Below, piece by piece: positions 1 through 8,105 of a stretch of 64,000 nucleotides of DNA. The translations under genes were made by a program, and so were the position numbers. The first letter of the stretch is position 1. Each line of letters opens with the position of its first letter. Source of the stretch: Kitasatospora cinereorecta (GTDB taxonomy: Bacteria; Actinomycetota; Actinomycetes; Streptomycetales; Streptomycetaceae); NCBI RefSeq assembly GCF_024172095.1, contig NZ_JAMZDX010000006.1, forward strand, positions 1 to 64,000. Reading direction: 5' to 3'. The notes beneath the pieces are model-generated. The model had not been told where the DNA came from and made no database searches. It saw only the letters and a list, made by a program, of their open reading frames with translations.

Positions 1-501
1 ACCTCGCCCGAAGGCCCGCTGCTGGCCGCCCTCGGCCGCACCAAGCGGGGCCGCCGCCGCGGCTTCACCGCCGACCCCGCCTACCTGGAGCCGGCCCGCC
101 GGCTGGTCGAGGAGTTCGGCGTCGGCTACCTCTCCAACGTCCAGTTCCGGCACGACCGCGACGGCCGACCGGTGATCCTCGACGTCAACACCCGCCCGTC
201 CGGCGGCCTCCACCAGCTGCGGCTGTGCGGGCTCAACCTGCCCTGGGCCGCCGTCGAACTCGCCCTCGGCGGCACGCCCCGCCTGCTGCCCACCGCCGAA
301 CTCGTGCTCCGCGACTACACCCTGGTCTCCAGCGCCCAGCCGCTGCTCCCCCGCCAAGCCGTCGCCCCCGCCCTGGAACGGATCGACCCGATCCTGGAAC
401 GGACCGCCCCGATCGTGGAACGGACCACGCCGGCCGCCCTGCCTGTCCCCGTACCGGTCGCCGGCGTGGAGCGGGAGGTCGCGGCACTCGAACCCGCCTG
501 A
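1..501 (+). CDS. ATP-grasp domain protein, C-terminal part (5' end outside window)
   Basis: The reading frame is open from the first base to a TGA at 499-501, so the start lies upstream. The visible 166 residues contain VILDVNTRPSGG followed by a Leu/Gly-rich segment. This is the metal- and ATP-binding end of an ATP-grasp fold, where the Asp/Asn of DVNTRPSGG corresponds to the ExN of carboligases. The last 60 or so residues are a Pro/Val/Ala-rich tail with repeated LER(I/T) units. Such proteins ligate a carboxylate to an amine, but the substrate cannot be read from this fragment. It converges on the ogt-like gene. The ATP-grasp assignment is by motif and is fairly sure; the exact role is unknown. 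Confidence 0.7.
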   Translation, partial: TSPEGPLLAALGRTKRGRRRGFTADPAYLEPARRLVEEFGVGYLSNVQFRHDRDGRPVILDVNTRPSGGLHQLRLCGLNLPWAAVELALGGTPRLLPTAELVLRDYTLVSSAQPLLPRQAVAPALERIDPILERTAPIVERTTPAALPVPVPVAGVEREVAALEPA

Positions 502-536
502 GGCCCACGACGGCCCGACCGGCCCCGGGCGTACGC

Positions 537-1091
537 TCAGCCGGCCGGGCCGTCCCAGTCCAGCGTGGGCGGCAGCACGCCCTCCAGGGTCAGCAGCCAG
601 CGCTTGACCTCCGCGCCGACGCGCCAGCCGCCCCCGAAGCCGCCCAGCCCGTCGGCCGCCACCACCCGGTGGCACGGCACCAGCAGCGCCAGCGGATTGG
701 CACCCATCATCTGCCCGACCGTCCTGGCCGCCGCCCCCGGCTCGGTGAGCTCGGCGAACACCCCGCTGCGGGCGGCCAGCTCCCCGTACGTGATGGTGGC
801 GCCGTACCCGACCTCGGAGAGCAGGCACTGCAGCACCGTGCGGTGCGGGCCGGTGGCGTAGCGCCAGTCCATCGGGAGGTCCAGCTCCCGGCGCCGGCCA
901 GTGAAGTACTCGCTCACCCGGGCGGTGACCAGCGCCGTCTTCCGCTCGTCGGTGCAGCGCGGCTCCCCGGCCGGCAGTCCCGCGAACGACTCGCCGGTGA
1001 ACGAGCTCGCGGCGACCCCGGTCGGGGTCACCGCGAAGCGCATCGGCCCGCTGGGCAGCGGGGTCGCGACGGTCACCCAGGAGAGGTCCAT
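537..1091 (-). CDS. ogt: Methylated-DNA--[protein]-cysteine S-methyltransferase
   Basis: This is a suicidal repair enzyme that moves the alkyl group from O6-alkylguanine to its own cysteine. The 184-residue product has the family signature PCHRVV near residue 138, with the acceptor Cys, preceded by VGYGATITYGELA. It is followed by GGFGGGWRVGAEVKRWLLTLEG, shown here in part: the GG(F)xGG loop and the helix that closes the active site. The N-terminal 70 residues form the usual poorly conserved domain. The ATG at 1091 gives a normal family length. It is tail-to-tail with the ATP-grasp gene and lies 56 bases downstream of a small unknown gene on the same strand. Confidence 0.93.
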   Translation of the reverse strand: MDLSWVTVATPLPSGPMRFAVTPTGVAASSFTGESFAGLPAGEPRCTDERKTALVTARVSEYFTGRRRELDLPMDWRYATGPHRTVLQCLLSEVGYGATITYGELAARSGVFAELTEPGAAARTVGQMMGANPLALLVPCHRVVAADGLGGFGGGWRVGAEVKRWLLTLEGVLPPTLDWDGPAG

Positions 1092-1147
1092 ACCCGCAAC
1101 CTACCCCTGCCGCGAGCGGGCCGACGGAGGGATCGGAGAGCGGGCGG

Positions 1148-1384
1148 TCAGAGGTGGCCCTTCAGGTACTCGGACAGCTTCCCGGACCACTCGGCGAACT
1201 CGCCGCGGTCCATCTTCCCCCGGCACAGCGCGGCCAGCTGGCCGTCGGACAGGGCCTCGGCCCCCGAGCCTGTCGCGCCTGCCGACATCCGGGACATCTC
1301 CCGGAGCATCGTGGCGAGCCGCTCCGCATCCGCGTGGCTGAGCATCACGAGCGCGTCGGTGTGGATGGTCGTCGAACCGGGCAT
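1148..1384 (-). CDS. Small hypothetical protein, 78 aa
   Basis: This short soluble protein is mostly predicted helix, with alternating charged residues (HADAERLATMLREMSRM, then GKMDRGEFAEWSGKLSEYLK). It has no Cys, signal peptide or membrane segment. I do not recognise a family. GC-rich third positions in this frame and an ATG preceded by GGGAGGC-like bases support it as real. It sits just upstream of ogt on the same strand and may share its transcript. The antisense frames here lack comparable codon bias. Confidence 0.55.
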   Translation of the reverse strand: MPGSTTIHTDALVMLSHADAERLATMLREMSRMSAGATGSGAEALSDGQLAALCRGKMDRGEFAEWSGKLSEYLKGHL

Positions 1385-1635
1385 CGCGGCCTCCCTTCGG
1401 TGGCCCCCAGTCCACGGTACGACCGCTCCCCCGATCGGCGCAGCTCAGCCGGCCCGGCCGCCCTCGCCGCCACGCAAAGGGGCGGAAGGACGACCCTCCG
1501 CACGCACTGGGCAGCATGCGCGGTGGCCCGGTCTTCCTGTCGCTCCCCGGCCCCCGCACCGGCCGCCTCTCCCGTCCCGGTGAAGCAGGGCCGGCGGGGC
1601 AGGCGGTTCGCTCGCCCACACCCGGTCCGGACGCC

Positions 1636-2319
1636 TCAGTTCACGGGGACCGGGTCGCCGCCGTCCTCGCGGTAGTACGAGTCGGTCAGCGACACCTGGG
1701 CCACGGTGCGGCCCTCGGCGAGCGCCTGGGCGGCCGCGGCCCGCCCGGTGAAGCCCCGGCGGTCCCGTTCGTACGACTGGACACCCTCGAAGTTGCGGGT
1801 GTCCTGAAGGGATCCCAGGTCGGCTTGACTGCCGATCAGCCGCACGACGAGGTGCTGGCGGGTCTGCGGATCGTCGAACTCGTAGCGGCCGGCGGGCGGG
1901 GTCCAGCCGGCGGGGGCGCCCCGCCAGGCGTCGTTCCAACCGTGGCCCGTCACCGCGGCCGACCACGCCTTCCCGGTCGCCCCGAGGTCGGCGCCGTCCA
2001 CGACCACGTACTGCGCCAGCTCCCACTGGCACTGCAGCAGGCCCGGCCCCGCACCCTCGAACGGCCCGTCCCGCAGGCACCGGTCCGCCTCCGCCCCGCC
2101 CAGCGGCCGCCACCCGGCGGGCAGCGCCGCCATCGTCTCGTCCAAGCGCTGCCGGGCCGCCGTGTGCGCCTTCCCGCTCGCCGCGTCCGCCGCAGCCGTC
2201 GTCGAAGGCCCGGCCATCCCGGGCACCGCCCAGGCGTAGCCCCACCACAGACCGCCGGCCACCAGGCCCGCGACCGTACCGGTGATCAGGACGCGACGCT
2301 TGCTTCCCCCGAGTGTCAT
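1636..2319 (-). CDS. Membrane-anchored secreted protein, unknown function
   Basis: The 227-residue product begins with basic residues and one hydrophobic segment (about residues 9-30, VLITGTVAGLVAGGLWWGYAW). It then has an Ala/Thr linker and a roughly 180-residue extracytoplasmic domain rich in Trp and Tyr. One Cys pair (ADRCLRDG and LLQCQWE) could form a disulfide. I chose the ATG at 2319 because it directly precedes the basic, hydrophobic start. The frame stays open further upstream, but only into the tRNA-derived repeat region. No family was recognised. It is the last chromosomal gene before the tRNA-Thr island. Confidence 0.6.
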   Translation of the reverse strand: MTLGGSKRRVLITGTVAGLVAGGLWWGYAWAVPGMAGPSTTAAADAASGKAHTAARQRLDETMAALPAGWRPLGGAEADRCLRDGPFEGAGPGLLQCQWELAQYVVVDGADLGATGKAWSAAVTGHGWNDAWRGAPAGWTPPAGRYEFDDPQTRQHLVVRLIGSQADLGSLQDTRNFEGVQSYERDRRGFTGRAAAAQALAEGRTVAQVSLTDSYYREDGGDPVPVN

Positions 2320-2475
2320 GACCCAAGCTTCCCAGACCCGTGTCACAGTCCGTCGACTGCCCCGTCCGGCTTCTGACCCACCGTCGGACAGAAATCTCTC
2401 CGGCACCACGGAACGACGAAGGGCCAGTCTCCGAGGTCGATCCTCGGGAGCTGGCCCTTGACGCGTCTGTCGAAC

Positions 2476-2521
2476 TGAGCCCCCTGTCGGGTTCGAACCG
2501 ACGACCCCCGCTTTACAAGAG
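2476..2521 (-). repeat. Left att copy of tRNA-Thr 3' half (attachment site 1)
   Basis: These 46 bases are identical to 13078-13123, the 3' half of the intact tRNA-Thr gene (anticodon loop, T arm, acceptor 3' strand), in the same orientation. The 5' half of a tRNA is absent, so it is not a gene. This is the footprint expected at the distal end of an element that integrated into the tRNA 3' end. A third copy lies at 8387-8429. Confidence 0.9.
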
Positions 2522-2733
2522 GCTCGAGACGTCTCACGGTTCGCCTTCCTGCGTCCCTGTGTCCCCTCTCCTCCGCAGGCCAGATGGCGTATGCCTGATC
2601 GGGTGGTCACTTGCTCTCACGAGGCTTCACGGTCCGTGTGTCCCCACCACGTCCTCACCCGCTCGTCGCGCGGAGGCGCTTTCCAGTTCCACTGGCACGA
2701 TCGCCCAGCTGGGCCTGATACCGGAAAATCCGA

Positions 2734-2757
2734 GGGCCCGACTCCAAGGTCGGGGCC
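2734..2757. terminator. Terminator-like hairpin
   Basis: The stem is GGGCCCGAC / GTCGGGGCC with one mismatch and a six-base loop (TCCAAG). It lies in the non-coding left arm of the island, with no gene clearly ending on it, so it may be left over from a lost gene. Confidence 0.4.
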
Positions 2758-2870
2758 TAACCGACGACCAGGCTCTGTCGATGGTCAAGAGTGAGGCCGG
2801 TCAACTACGGATAGCCCAGCCTGGGTGTTCACCAACACCTCGCCCCCTCACGACCCCGAGTCGCCGCCAC

Positions 2871-2900
2871 GTGCCGCTCGATTTGGCACGGCTATGGCAC
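2871..2900. repeat. 30-bp TGGCAC-containing motif, copy 1
   Basis: This motif matches 9576-9605 at 27 of 30 positions and contains two TGGCAC words 12 bases apart. It lies about 350 bp right of att copy 1. The second copy lies about 300 bp right of att copy 2 once the IS5 insertion is subtracted. TGGCACG also occurs just left of att copy 2 (8378) and of the tRNA (13053). I infer arm-type integrase sites. Confidence 0.5.
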
Positions 2901-2992
2901 GCGGTCGGGCTAGATTACGTGGAACGACTCCGGGGGTCGCGCCTGGTGGCAGCGCGTTACTGAGCACCACTGAGTTCCAACGAGGATGGATC

Positions 2993-4213
2993 ATGACCGA
3001 CAGCAACGGCTCCCCGAGCGGGAAGTCCCAGTACCCCGCACCGGACGCCCTCTTCGCGCTCGACGAGCCGGGGACTCAGCTCCCCGTCGAGTTCGACGAT
3101 GGCGGCAAGAGTTCCGGCGTCGAGTCCGAGGACATCGGTGAGCAGATCGCCAGCCCCTTCGATCCCAGCAAGATCGAAGTTCAGACTCGCACCCCCACGG
3201 TCTCGCTCCTCCTCAACCGCATCCGGCGCGACACCATGGACCTCGCCCCGGACTTCCAGCGCCGTGCCGGCATCTGGACGGCGAAGGCGCAGAGCAGGCT
3301 CATCGAGTCGCTTCTGCTTCGGATCACCCTTCCGACACTCTACGCCGCCGAGGTGGACGAGGAGTCATGGGCGATCGTTGACGGCGTCCAACGCCTCACC
3401 ACCATCGCGCGCTTCGTTGACCCCGCCGCCGTCGATGCCGAACCGCTCGTCCTCACCGGCCTGGAGTACCTGATCGAATTCAACGGGTACTCCTTCGCCG
3501 ACCTGCCAGGCCGCCTTCAAACCCGGATCGAGGAGACCGAACTCGTGGTCCTCCTCATCCGTCGCGGAACACCGGAGGAGGTGAAGTTCAACATCTTCGC
3601 CCGCATCAACACAGGCGGCCGTCCGCTGACCCGTCAGGAGCTGCGGCATGCGCTCATTCCGGGCCGGGCCCGCACCTTCCTCTACGAGCTCGCCAACACC
3701 AGTCCGTTCCTCAGCGCGACGTCCTACAGCGTCTCCCCCGAACGGATGTCGGACCGCGAGATGTGCCTCCGATTTCTGGCATTCAGTCTCAACTCACCAG
3801 ATTCGTACGCCTCTCAGGATTTCGACGGATTTCTCCGTTCTGCCATGCACACCATCAACACGTTGTCCCCGAACGAGCTTTCCGATTTGGAGGGACGTTT
3901 CCTCCATGCCATGGATGCGGCCGAACGGATCTTCGGCATTCACGCCTTCCGGAAGCGATTCCAGGGATACAACCGCCGTTCTCCGGTCAACAAGGCGCTG
4001 TTCGAAACCGAGTCGGCATGCCTGGCCAACCGGACCCTCGCCGAGATCGACATGCTCGCTGCCCGCCAGCCCGTCGTGGAGAAGAAGTTCATGGAGCTGA
4101 TGGACGACCCCGCCTTTGTCGGCGCGGTGTCGGCCGGCACCGGCGATGTCGGAAAAGTCAGGCTTCGCTTCCGCGAAATGAACCGAATCTTCCAGGAGAC
4201 GCTCGATGCTTGA
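2993..4213 (+). CDS. DUF262 domain protein (ParB-like nuclease fold)
   Basis: The 406-residue protein has the DUF262 hallmarks: DFQRRAGIW at residues 87-95 and DGVQRLTTI at 130-138. They match the DxQR and DGxQR motifs of the ParB/sulfiredoxin-like fold found in GmrS and other restriction proteins. The first 60 residues are acidic and probably disordered. There is no DUF1524 HNH domain, so the effector activity, if any, lies here or in partners. The ATG at 2993 has GAGGA six bases upstream. The stop overlaps the start of the ATPase gene by 8 bases, so the two are translationally coupled. Its GC content is visibly below that of the flanking chromosome. A defence role is inferred from family and context. 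Confidence 0.85.
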   Translation: MTDSNGSPSGKSQYPAPDALFALDEPGTQLPVEFDDGGKSSGVESEDIGEQIASPFDPSKIEVQTRTPTVSLLLNRIRRDTMDLAPDFQRRAGIWTAKAQSRLIESLLLRITLPTLYAAEVDEESWAIVDGVQRLTTIARFVDPAAVDAEPLVLTGLEYLIEFNGYSFADLPGRLQTRIEETELVVLLIRRGTPEEVKFNIFARINTGGRPLTRQELRHALIPGRARTFLYELANTSPFLSATSYSVSPERMSDREMCLRFLAFSLNSPDSYASQDFDGFLRSAMHTINTLSPNELSDLEGRFLHAMDAAERIFGIHAFRKRFQGYNRRSPVNKALFETESACLANRTLAEIDMLAARQPVVEKKFMELMDDPAFVGAVSAGTGDVGKVRLRFREMNRIFQETLDA

Positions 4214-5345
4214 GCACCTCGGCATTACCAACTTCAAGGCATTCGCCCGCCAGGACATCATTCTGGCCCCGTTCACGCTCCTCACCGGGCTGAATTCCTC
4301 CGGCAAGAGCACCGTTCTGCAGTCCCTCGCACTCCTCCGCCAGTCCTACGAGGCCGGGCTCCTCCACCTCTACGACGACGGTGGCGGGTTCCTCCTCAAC
4401 GGCGAACTCGTCGAGCTCGGTACCGGTCAGGACGTCCGACACGACACGTACGTACGGCACGAGTCGAACGTCGCGGACGACCGCACCATTGCGCTCGCCG
4501 TAACGTCGGATGGAACCCGCTACGAGTGGAGTGCCGCCTACGGCCGTGAGGACGACCTGCTGAGGATGACCAGTTGTCCGACGGGCCCGGACGCCCAGGA
4601 CACGGACGAGTGCTCGCTCTTCCAGCCCGGATTCCAGTACCTCAAAGCCGACCGCATCGTCCCGGCCGTCAGCTATCCGCGCTCCCACCAAGCAGCCGTG
4701 GGACGCGGATTCCTCGGCTCTCGGGGCGAGCACACCGTCAACTTCCTGCGGGCTCACCAGGACGACCCCGTCGCGGCTGGCCCCCTCCGACTCGACGACA
4801 ACCACTCCGCGTCCCTCCTCTCCCAGACCGAGGTGTGGATGCAGCGGCTCTGCCCGGGCGTCAACCTCCAGGCTGTGGGCATCGACGGAACTGACACCGT
4901 ACGGCTCAGCTACGGCTTCGGCTCCGGTATCTCCGCCTCTAACCGCTACCGTCCAACCAACGTCGGCTTCGGGCTGACCTATGCCCTGCCAATCGTCGTC
5001 GCCTGCCTGTCGGCCCAGCCGGGTTCCCTGATCCTCCTGGAGAACCCGGAGGCTCACCTCCACCCGCAGGGGCAGACCTGGCTCGCGTACCTCGCCGTGG
5101 CCGCAGTCGCCGCCGGGGCTCAGGTTCTCCTCGAGACCCACTCCGACCACGTCCTCAACGGGTTGCGCATCGCCGTGAAGGACAGGCGCATCCCTGCTTC
5201 GTCCACGGCCGTCCACTTCTTCCGACGCCACGAGCAGACCGCCGAGGTGATCAGCCCTGTCATGGGTGACGATGGCATGCTTTCCGAGTGGCCGACAGGG
5301 TTCTTCGACGAGTGGGAGAACTCCCTGGAGAAGCTTCTCGACTGA
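4206..5345 (+). CDS. AAA/ABC-type ATPase, DUF3696 family
   Basis: This 379-residue SMC/RecF-like ATPase has Walker A GLNSSGKST at residues 28-36. Walker B is ILLENPEAHLHP near 275-286, and a switch histidine lies in ETHSDH near 310. The C-terminus ends with WPTGFFDEWE, the hallmark of DUF3696 proteins. This family is common in defence islands as the NTP-hydrolysing sensor or motor next to a nuclease. The start codon overlaps the end of the DUF262 gene, and the next gene follows 52 bases later. No coiled coil is evident. It is likely a cytoplasmic partner of the DUF262 protein. Confidence 0.85.
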   Translation: MLEHLGITNFKAFARQDIILAPFTLLTGLNSSGKSTVLQSLALLRQSYEAGLLHLYDDGGGFLLNGELVELGTGQDVRHDTYVRHESNVADDRTIALAVTSDGTRYEWSAAYGREDDLLRMTSCPTGPDAQDTDECSLFQPGFQYLKADRIVPAVSYPRSHQAAVGRGFLGSRGEHTVNFLRAHQDDPVAAGPLRLDDNHSASLLSQTEVWMQRLCPGVNLQAVGIDGTDTVRLSYGFGSGISASNRYRPTNVGFGLTYALPIVVACLSAQPGSLILLENPEAHLHPQGQTWLAYLAVAAVAAGAQVLLETHSDHVLNGLRIAVKDRRIPASSTAVHFFRRHEQTAEVISPVMGDDGMLSEWPTGFFDEWENSLEKLLD

Positions 5346-5397
5346 CGTCCCGCGCCGCGCTCCAACAGTCGATCCTGAAAGAAACCTAGGGGTGGGA

Positions 5398-6321
5398 GTG
5401 TCGCTGACACTGTTTCTCAACGAGCTGTCCTGCGAGTCCGAATCCGGCCGCAGGGAGGTGGACACCGCGATGGCCGGCTTCGTCGATACGCTACGCCACC
5501 TCAAGAGCTGGCAGAGCATCGCGTTAGTCACCAGGAGCCCCCTCCCGACGTCCGAGCTGGCGCGCGGGTACCTGTACCAGCAGTGGGTGAACTCGAGCGA
5601 GCAGAACCGCGATCGGCACCGCTACCTCCTCGCGCTGCGCAGTCGTTCGCCCTTCCGGGACGCCGTCCAGTTGACGCTCGACCCGGACGAGGTCGAGTAC
5701 CGGCACGACAACCGCACCGTGGAGGGAATCGCGTTCGCGCACCTCACCGACGGGCTTGCCGTCAGTCTTCCGGTGTCGGCGAAGTGGGCAACCTCATGGC
5801 TGGACATCGATATCCAGCACCTCACCGAAGACGGCATCGAGAGCAGCCGCGACCGCGCGCGGCATTGCTCCAGCCCGAATGAGGCCGACGAGCACAGGGC
5901 CTGGGCGCAGGACACGGCTTCATCCTCGCTCATCACCCTCGCGGAAATCCTCGACGCCTGGGACGAGTTCTTCCCGCACCTCCAGAAGATCCCCCGCTTC
6001 GAGCGCGGCCTCCGCCGCCTCGACGTGAAGTGGCACCGGCCGGTCCGCAAGCTGCTGATCGATCTGGAAGCGACCGCCGCCAACTGGGATCCGGCGACCT
6101 CGCCCGAGCCCCAGTGGCAGCACCCGCACATCACTCCGGAATCACAGAGCCGTCAGCAGCTTTGCACCTTCACCGATCTCGACGGCGAAGACCGCTGCTT
6201 CTCCTGGCACGGCCGGTTCACCCCGGGAGCGGGGCGGCTGCACTTCCGCCTCGTTCCGGAGGAGCCCGCGTTCCGGCTCGGACATGTCGGTGACAAGCTC
6301 GGTAGCGACGCGCAGTCCTGA
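5398..6321 (+). CDS. Third protein of the DUF262-ATPase cassette, unknown
   Basis: The 307-residue soluble protein matches no family I know. It starts SLTLFLNELSCES and has a central charged helical stretch. It ends with an aromatic-rich segment (FTDLDGEDRCFSWHGRF, then GRLHFRLVPEEPAFRLGHVG) that reads like a small beta domain. The Asp/Glu/His cluster DLDGEDRCFSWH could be a metal site, but this is a guess. I chose the GTG at 5398 because AGGGG lies five bases upstream; GTG at 5392 is the alternative. It is co-directional with the ATPase, 52 bases downstream, and shares its reduced GC. By position it is the cassette's effector or specificity subunit. Confidence 0.65.
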   Translation: MSLTLFLNELSCESESGRREVDTAMAGFVDTLRHLKSWQSIALVTRSPLPTSELARGYLYQQWVNSSEQNRDRHRYLLALRSRSPFRDAVQLTLDPDEVEYRHDNRTVEGIAFAHLTDGLAVSLPVSAKWATSWLDIDIQHLTEDGIESSRDRARHCSSPNEADEHRAWAQDTASSSLITLAEILDAWDEFFPHLQKIPRFERGLRRLDVKWHRPVRKLLIDLEATAANWDPATSPEPQWQHPHITPESQSRQQLCTFTDLDGEDRCFSWHGRFTPGAGRLHFRLVPEEPAFRLGHVGDKLGSDAQS

Positions 6322-6468
6322 GAGGCGGTAGTCCCTGGTGCGATCCCGGGACAGCGCCGTCTACTCAGGGCCAGGCCTGACTCGCGGAAGCGAACCGGTC
6401 GAACAGCACACAACCGGCCGGCTCGACAAGGGGGCCTTCGCCCGCGAAGGTGGACACGCGGTTGGTTG

Positions 6469-7362
6469 TCACGCGGCGAGCGTGAGCTTAGCGGTGTGGT
6501 GTCGGCGTTCGTATTCGTTGGGGCTGAGGTGGCCGTTGGCGGAGTGGCGGCGGCGGGTGTTGTAACGGGTCAGCCAGGCGAAGACGGTCCTCCTGCAGGT
6601 GGCGGGGTCGCCGTAGTCGCGGGCGCCCTGGAGCGTCTCGCGTTTGAGGGAGGCGTGAAAGCTCTCGCAGGCCGCGTTGTCCGCGCTGCTGCCGACCGCG
6701 CCCATCGAGCGGGTAACTCCCAGGTCTGAGCACAGGCCGGCGAAGGCCCTGGACGCGTATTGCGCCCCGTGATCGGTGTGGAACACCGCCCTGTCCAGAC
6801 CGCCGCGGGTCGCGGCGGCCATCCGCAGCGCGTCGGCGACCAGGCCGGTGCGCATGTTGTCGGCGATGGACCAGCCCACGACCTTGCGGCTGAAGCAGTC
6901 CAGCACGGTGGCCAGATAGAGGAACTCCCCGTCCGCCAGCGGCAGACACGTGATGTCGCCCATGTACTTGCGTCCCGGTTCGGCGGCGGTGAAGTCCCGC
7001 CGGAACAGGTCCGGGACCAGCTGCGCGGCCGGGTCGGGGAGGGTGGTGCGGACCCTTCTTCGCAGACGGACGCCGGCGATGTCGTGCGTGCGCATCAGCC
7101 GGGCGACCCGCTTGTGGTTGATCCTGGCTCCGGTCTCTCGCAGTTCCGCGGTCACCCTCGGCGAGCCGTAGGTCCCGCCGGAGACGACGTGGATCCGGCG
7201 GATCTGTTCGGCCAGGACCTGGTCCTCGCGCTGGCGGACGGCCCTGGCGCCGGCCCCGCCGAGCCACTTGTAGTAGCTGGACCGGTTGAGGTCCAGGACC
7301 TGGCACAGCCGCTTCACCTCGTAGGCGTCCCGGTGGTCGTGGACGAACTGGAAGCGGCTCAC
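6469..7362 (-). CDS. IS3-family transposase OrfB (DDE integrase core)
   Basis: The 297-residue product has an HTH_21-type N-terminus (YGSPRVTAELRE) followed by the rve core. The DDE motif is visible as GDITCL, FHTDHGAQYAS and NAACESFHASLK. The C-terminus, WLTRYNTRRRHSANGHLSPNEYE, is typical of IS3-family OrfB. The GTG start at 7362 overlaps the TGA of the orfA frame (GTGA). In this family a programmed frameshift normally fuses it to OrfA. The frame itself is intact. Confidence 0.92.
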   Translation of the reverse strand: MSRFQFVHDHRDAYEVKRLCQVLDLNRSSYYKWLGGAGARAVRQREDQVLAEQIRRIHVVSGGTYGSPRVTAELRETGARINHKRVARLMRTHDIAGVRLRRRVRTTLPDPAAQLVPDLFRRDFTAAEPGRKYMGDITCLPLADGEFLYLATVLDCFSRKVVGWSIADNMRTGLVADALRMAAATRGGLDRAVFHTDHGAQYASRAFAGLCSDLGVTRSMGAVGSSADNAACESFHASLKRETLQGARDYGDPATCRRTVFAWLTRYNTRRRHSANGHLSPNEYERRHHTAKLTLAA

Positions 7363-7715
7363 CAGTTCGTCTCGCCGGCGAAATACTTGGCCGCCTTGCG
7401 CAGGATGTCCCGCTCGGTGGCCAGCTTCCGCTCGCTCGCCTCAAGCTCGGCCACCCGGGCCTCCAACTGCCGGATCCGCTCGTTCGGATCGTCGGACGCG
7501 GCCGGCTGCAATGCCCTGGCCGTGGTAGTGCCGCCGGCCCGCGGCCCGGTGGGGGCGACACCGCGGCGTTCGCGCTCCCGCAGCACTCACTCGCGCAGCG
7601 TCGCCCTGTTGATACCCAGGTCAGCGGCGATGTCCTTGTAGGTCGCCCCGGGCGTGGACTCGTACAAGGCCACGGCATCGGCCTTGAACTCGTCCGAGTA
7701 GTCCTTCATCGCCAT
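7359..7715 (-). pseudogene. IS3-family OrfA, interrupted by an in-frame stop
   Basis: The frame encodes YSDEFKADAVALYES and DLGINRATLRE, an HTH that recognises the IS ends. It then has a leucine-zipper-like stretch (IRQLEARVAELEASERKLATE) and ends KAAKYFAGETNW. Between RATLRE and VLRERERR lies a TGA (7587-7589) where relatives have Trp (TGG), consistent with a single G-to-A change. The remaining frame is open on both sides, so this looks like a nonsense mutation rather than a designed signal. Confidence 0.8.
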
Positions 7716-7756
7716 CGGCGGTGTTCTCGCTTCCTCCGGATCAAGCAGATCCAGTA

Positions 7757-7960
7757 TCAGCGTGTCCACCCTTCAGGGCGAAGGCCCAGGAGGGCCGGAC
7801 CGAGCCGAATCCTTCGAGTCGCGGACGTGAACAGCGGCGCCCCCAGAGCCACCTCGACGCAGTCACCGCCTTCCGCACTGCTGTAGCTGCTCTGCCCAAT
7901 CCTCCGAGCTCGGCTGCAATTCCCCGCTGCTTCCCACGCCGTCGGGCACGATTGGGACAC
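7757..7960 (-). pseudogene. Decayed DUF397 gene, truncated by the IS3 element
   Basis: The frame contains SSYSSAEGGDCVEVA, the core signature of DUF397, a small streptomycete protein family usually paired with an XRE regulator. The continuation expected in the family (VHVRDSKD) is present but in another frame. After a further shift the sequence ends at the IS boundary. There is at least one frameshift plus truncation. No intact XRE partner remains beside it. Confidence 0.6.
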
Positions 7961-8000
7961 GTCGCATCGGCCTGCGGCCGAGTGAGATGCTGGGACCGCG

Positions 8001-8105
8001 CTACTGAAGGTTCTTCTCCCCGCCCTCGAAGCGTTCCACGGCCTGCACCCGGATCCGCTCCCGCGCGGCCCTCTCGGCGTGGGTCAGCCCGCCGCCTTTC
8101 GCGCA
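8001..8105 (-). pseudogene. Fragment of a transposase/HTH N-terminus (IS630-like)
   Basis: One frame reads GGGLTHAERAARERIR followed by VQAVERFEGGEKN and a TAG stop. This resembles the first helices of IS630-type transposases common in streptomycetes (GGGLTxAERxxRExVR). Nothing of the rest is left. It is mobile-element debris inside element A. Confidence 0.45.

Larger units (their letters stand above)
2522..2992. other. Non-coding left arm of tRNA-Thr island, element A
   Basis: I see no convincing gene between att copy 1 and the DUF262 start. The open frames that cross it run through the tRNA-derived repeat and lack codon bias. It holds a terminator-like hairpin (2734-2757) and a 30-bp motif with TGGCAC repeats (2871-2900) that recurs at 9576-9605. 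An AGGA-type ribosome-binding site lies just before 2993. Confidence 0.6.
6446..7775 (-). mobile_element. IS3-family insertion sequence with interrupted orfA
   Basis: Terminal inverted repeats begin GAAGG(G)TGGACACGC: the left copy is near 6446-6459 and the right copy, inverted, near 7761-7775. Inside are an orfA (HTH plus leucine zipper) and an overlapping orfB with a DDE integrase core, both on the minus strand. No clear target duplication flanks it. OrfA carries an in-frame TGA, so this copy is probably not autonomous. The right end has cut into a DUF397 gene remnant. Confidence 0.85.

Noticed and set aside
225..1583. Long plus-strand open frame across ogt and its neighbours
   Set aside because: It is antisense or out of frame to genes with clear motifs and perfect GC third positions; its translation is an Arg/Pro/Ala-rich string typical of high-GC shadows.
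2340..2963. Plus-strand open frame across att copy 1
   Set aside because: It reads through the tRNA-derived repeat, has no ribosome-binding site and no codon bias.
4158..5531. Minus-strand open frame opposite the ATPase
   Set aside because: It is antisense to a protein with Walker A, Walker B and switch motifs.
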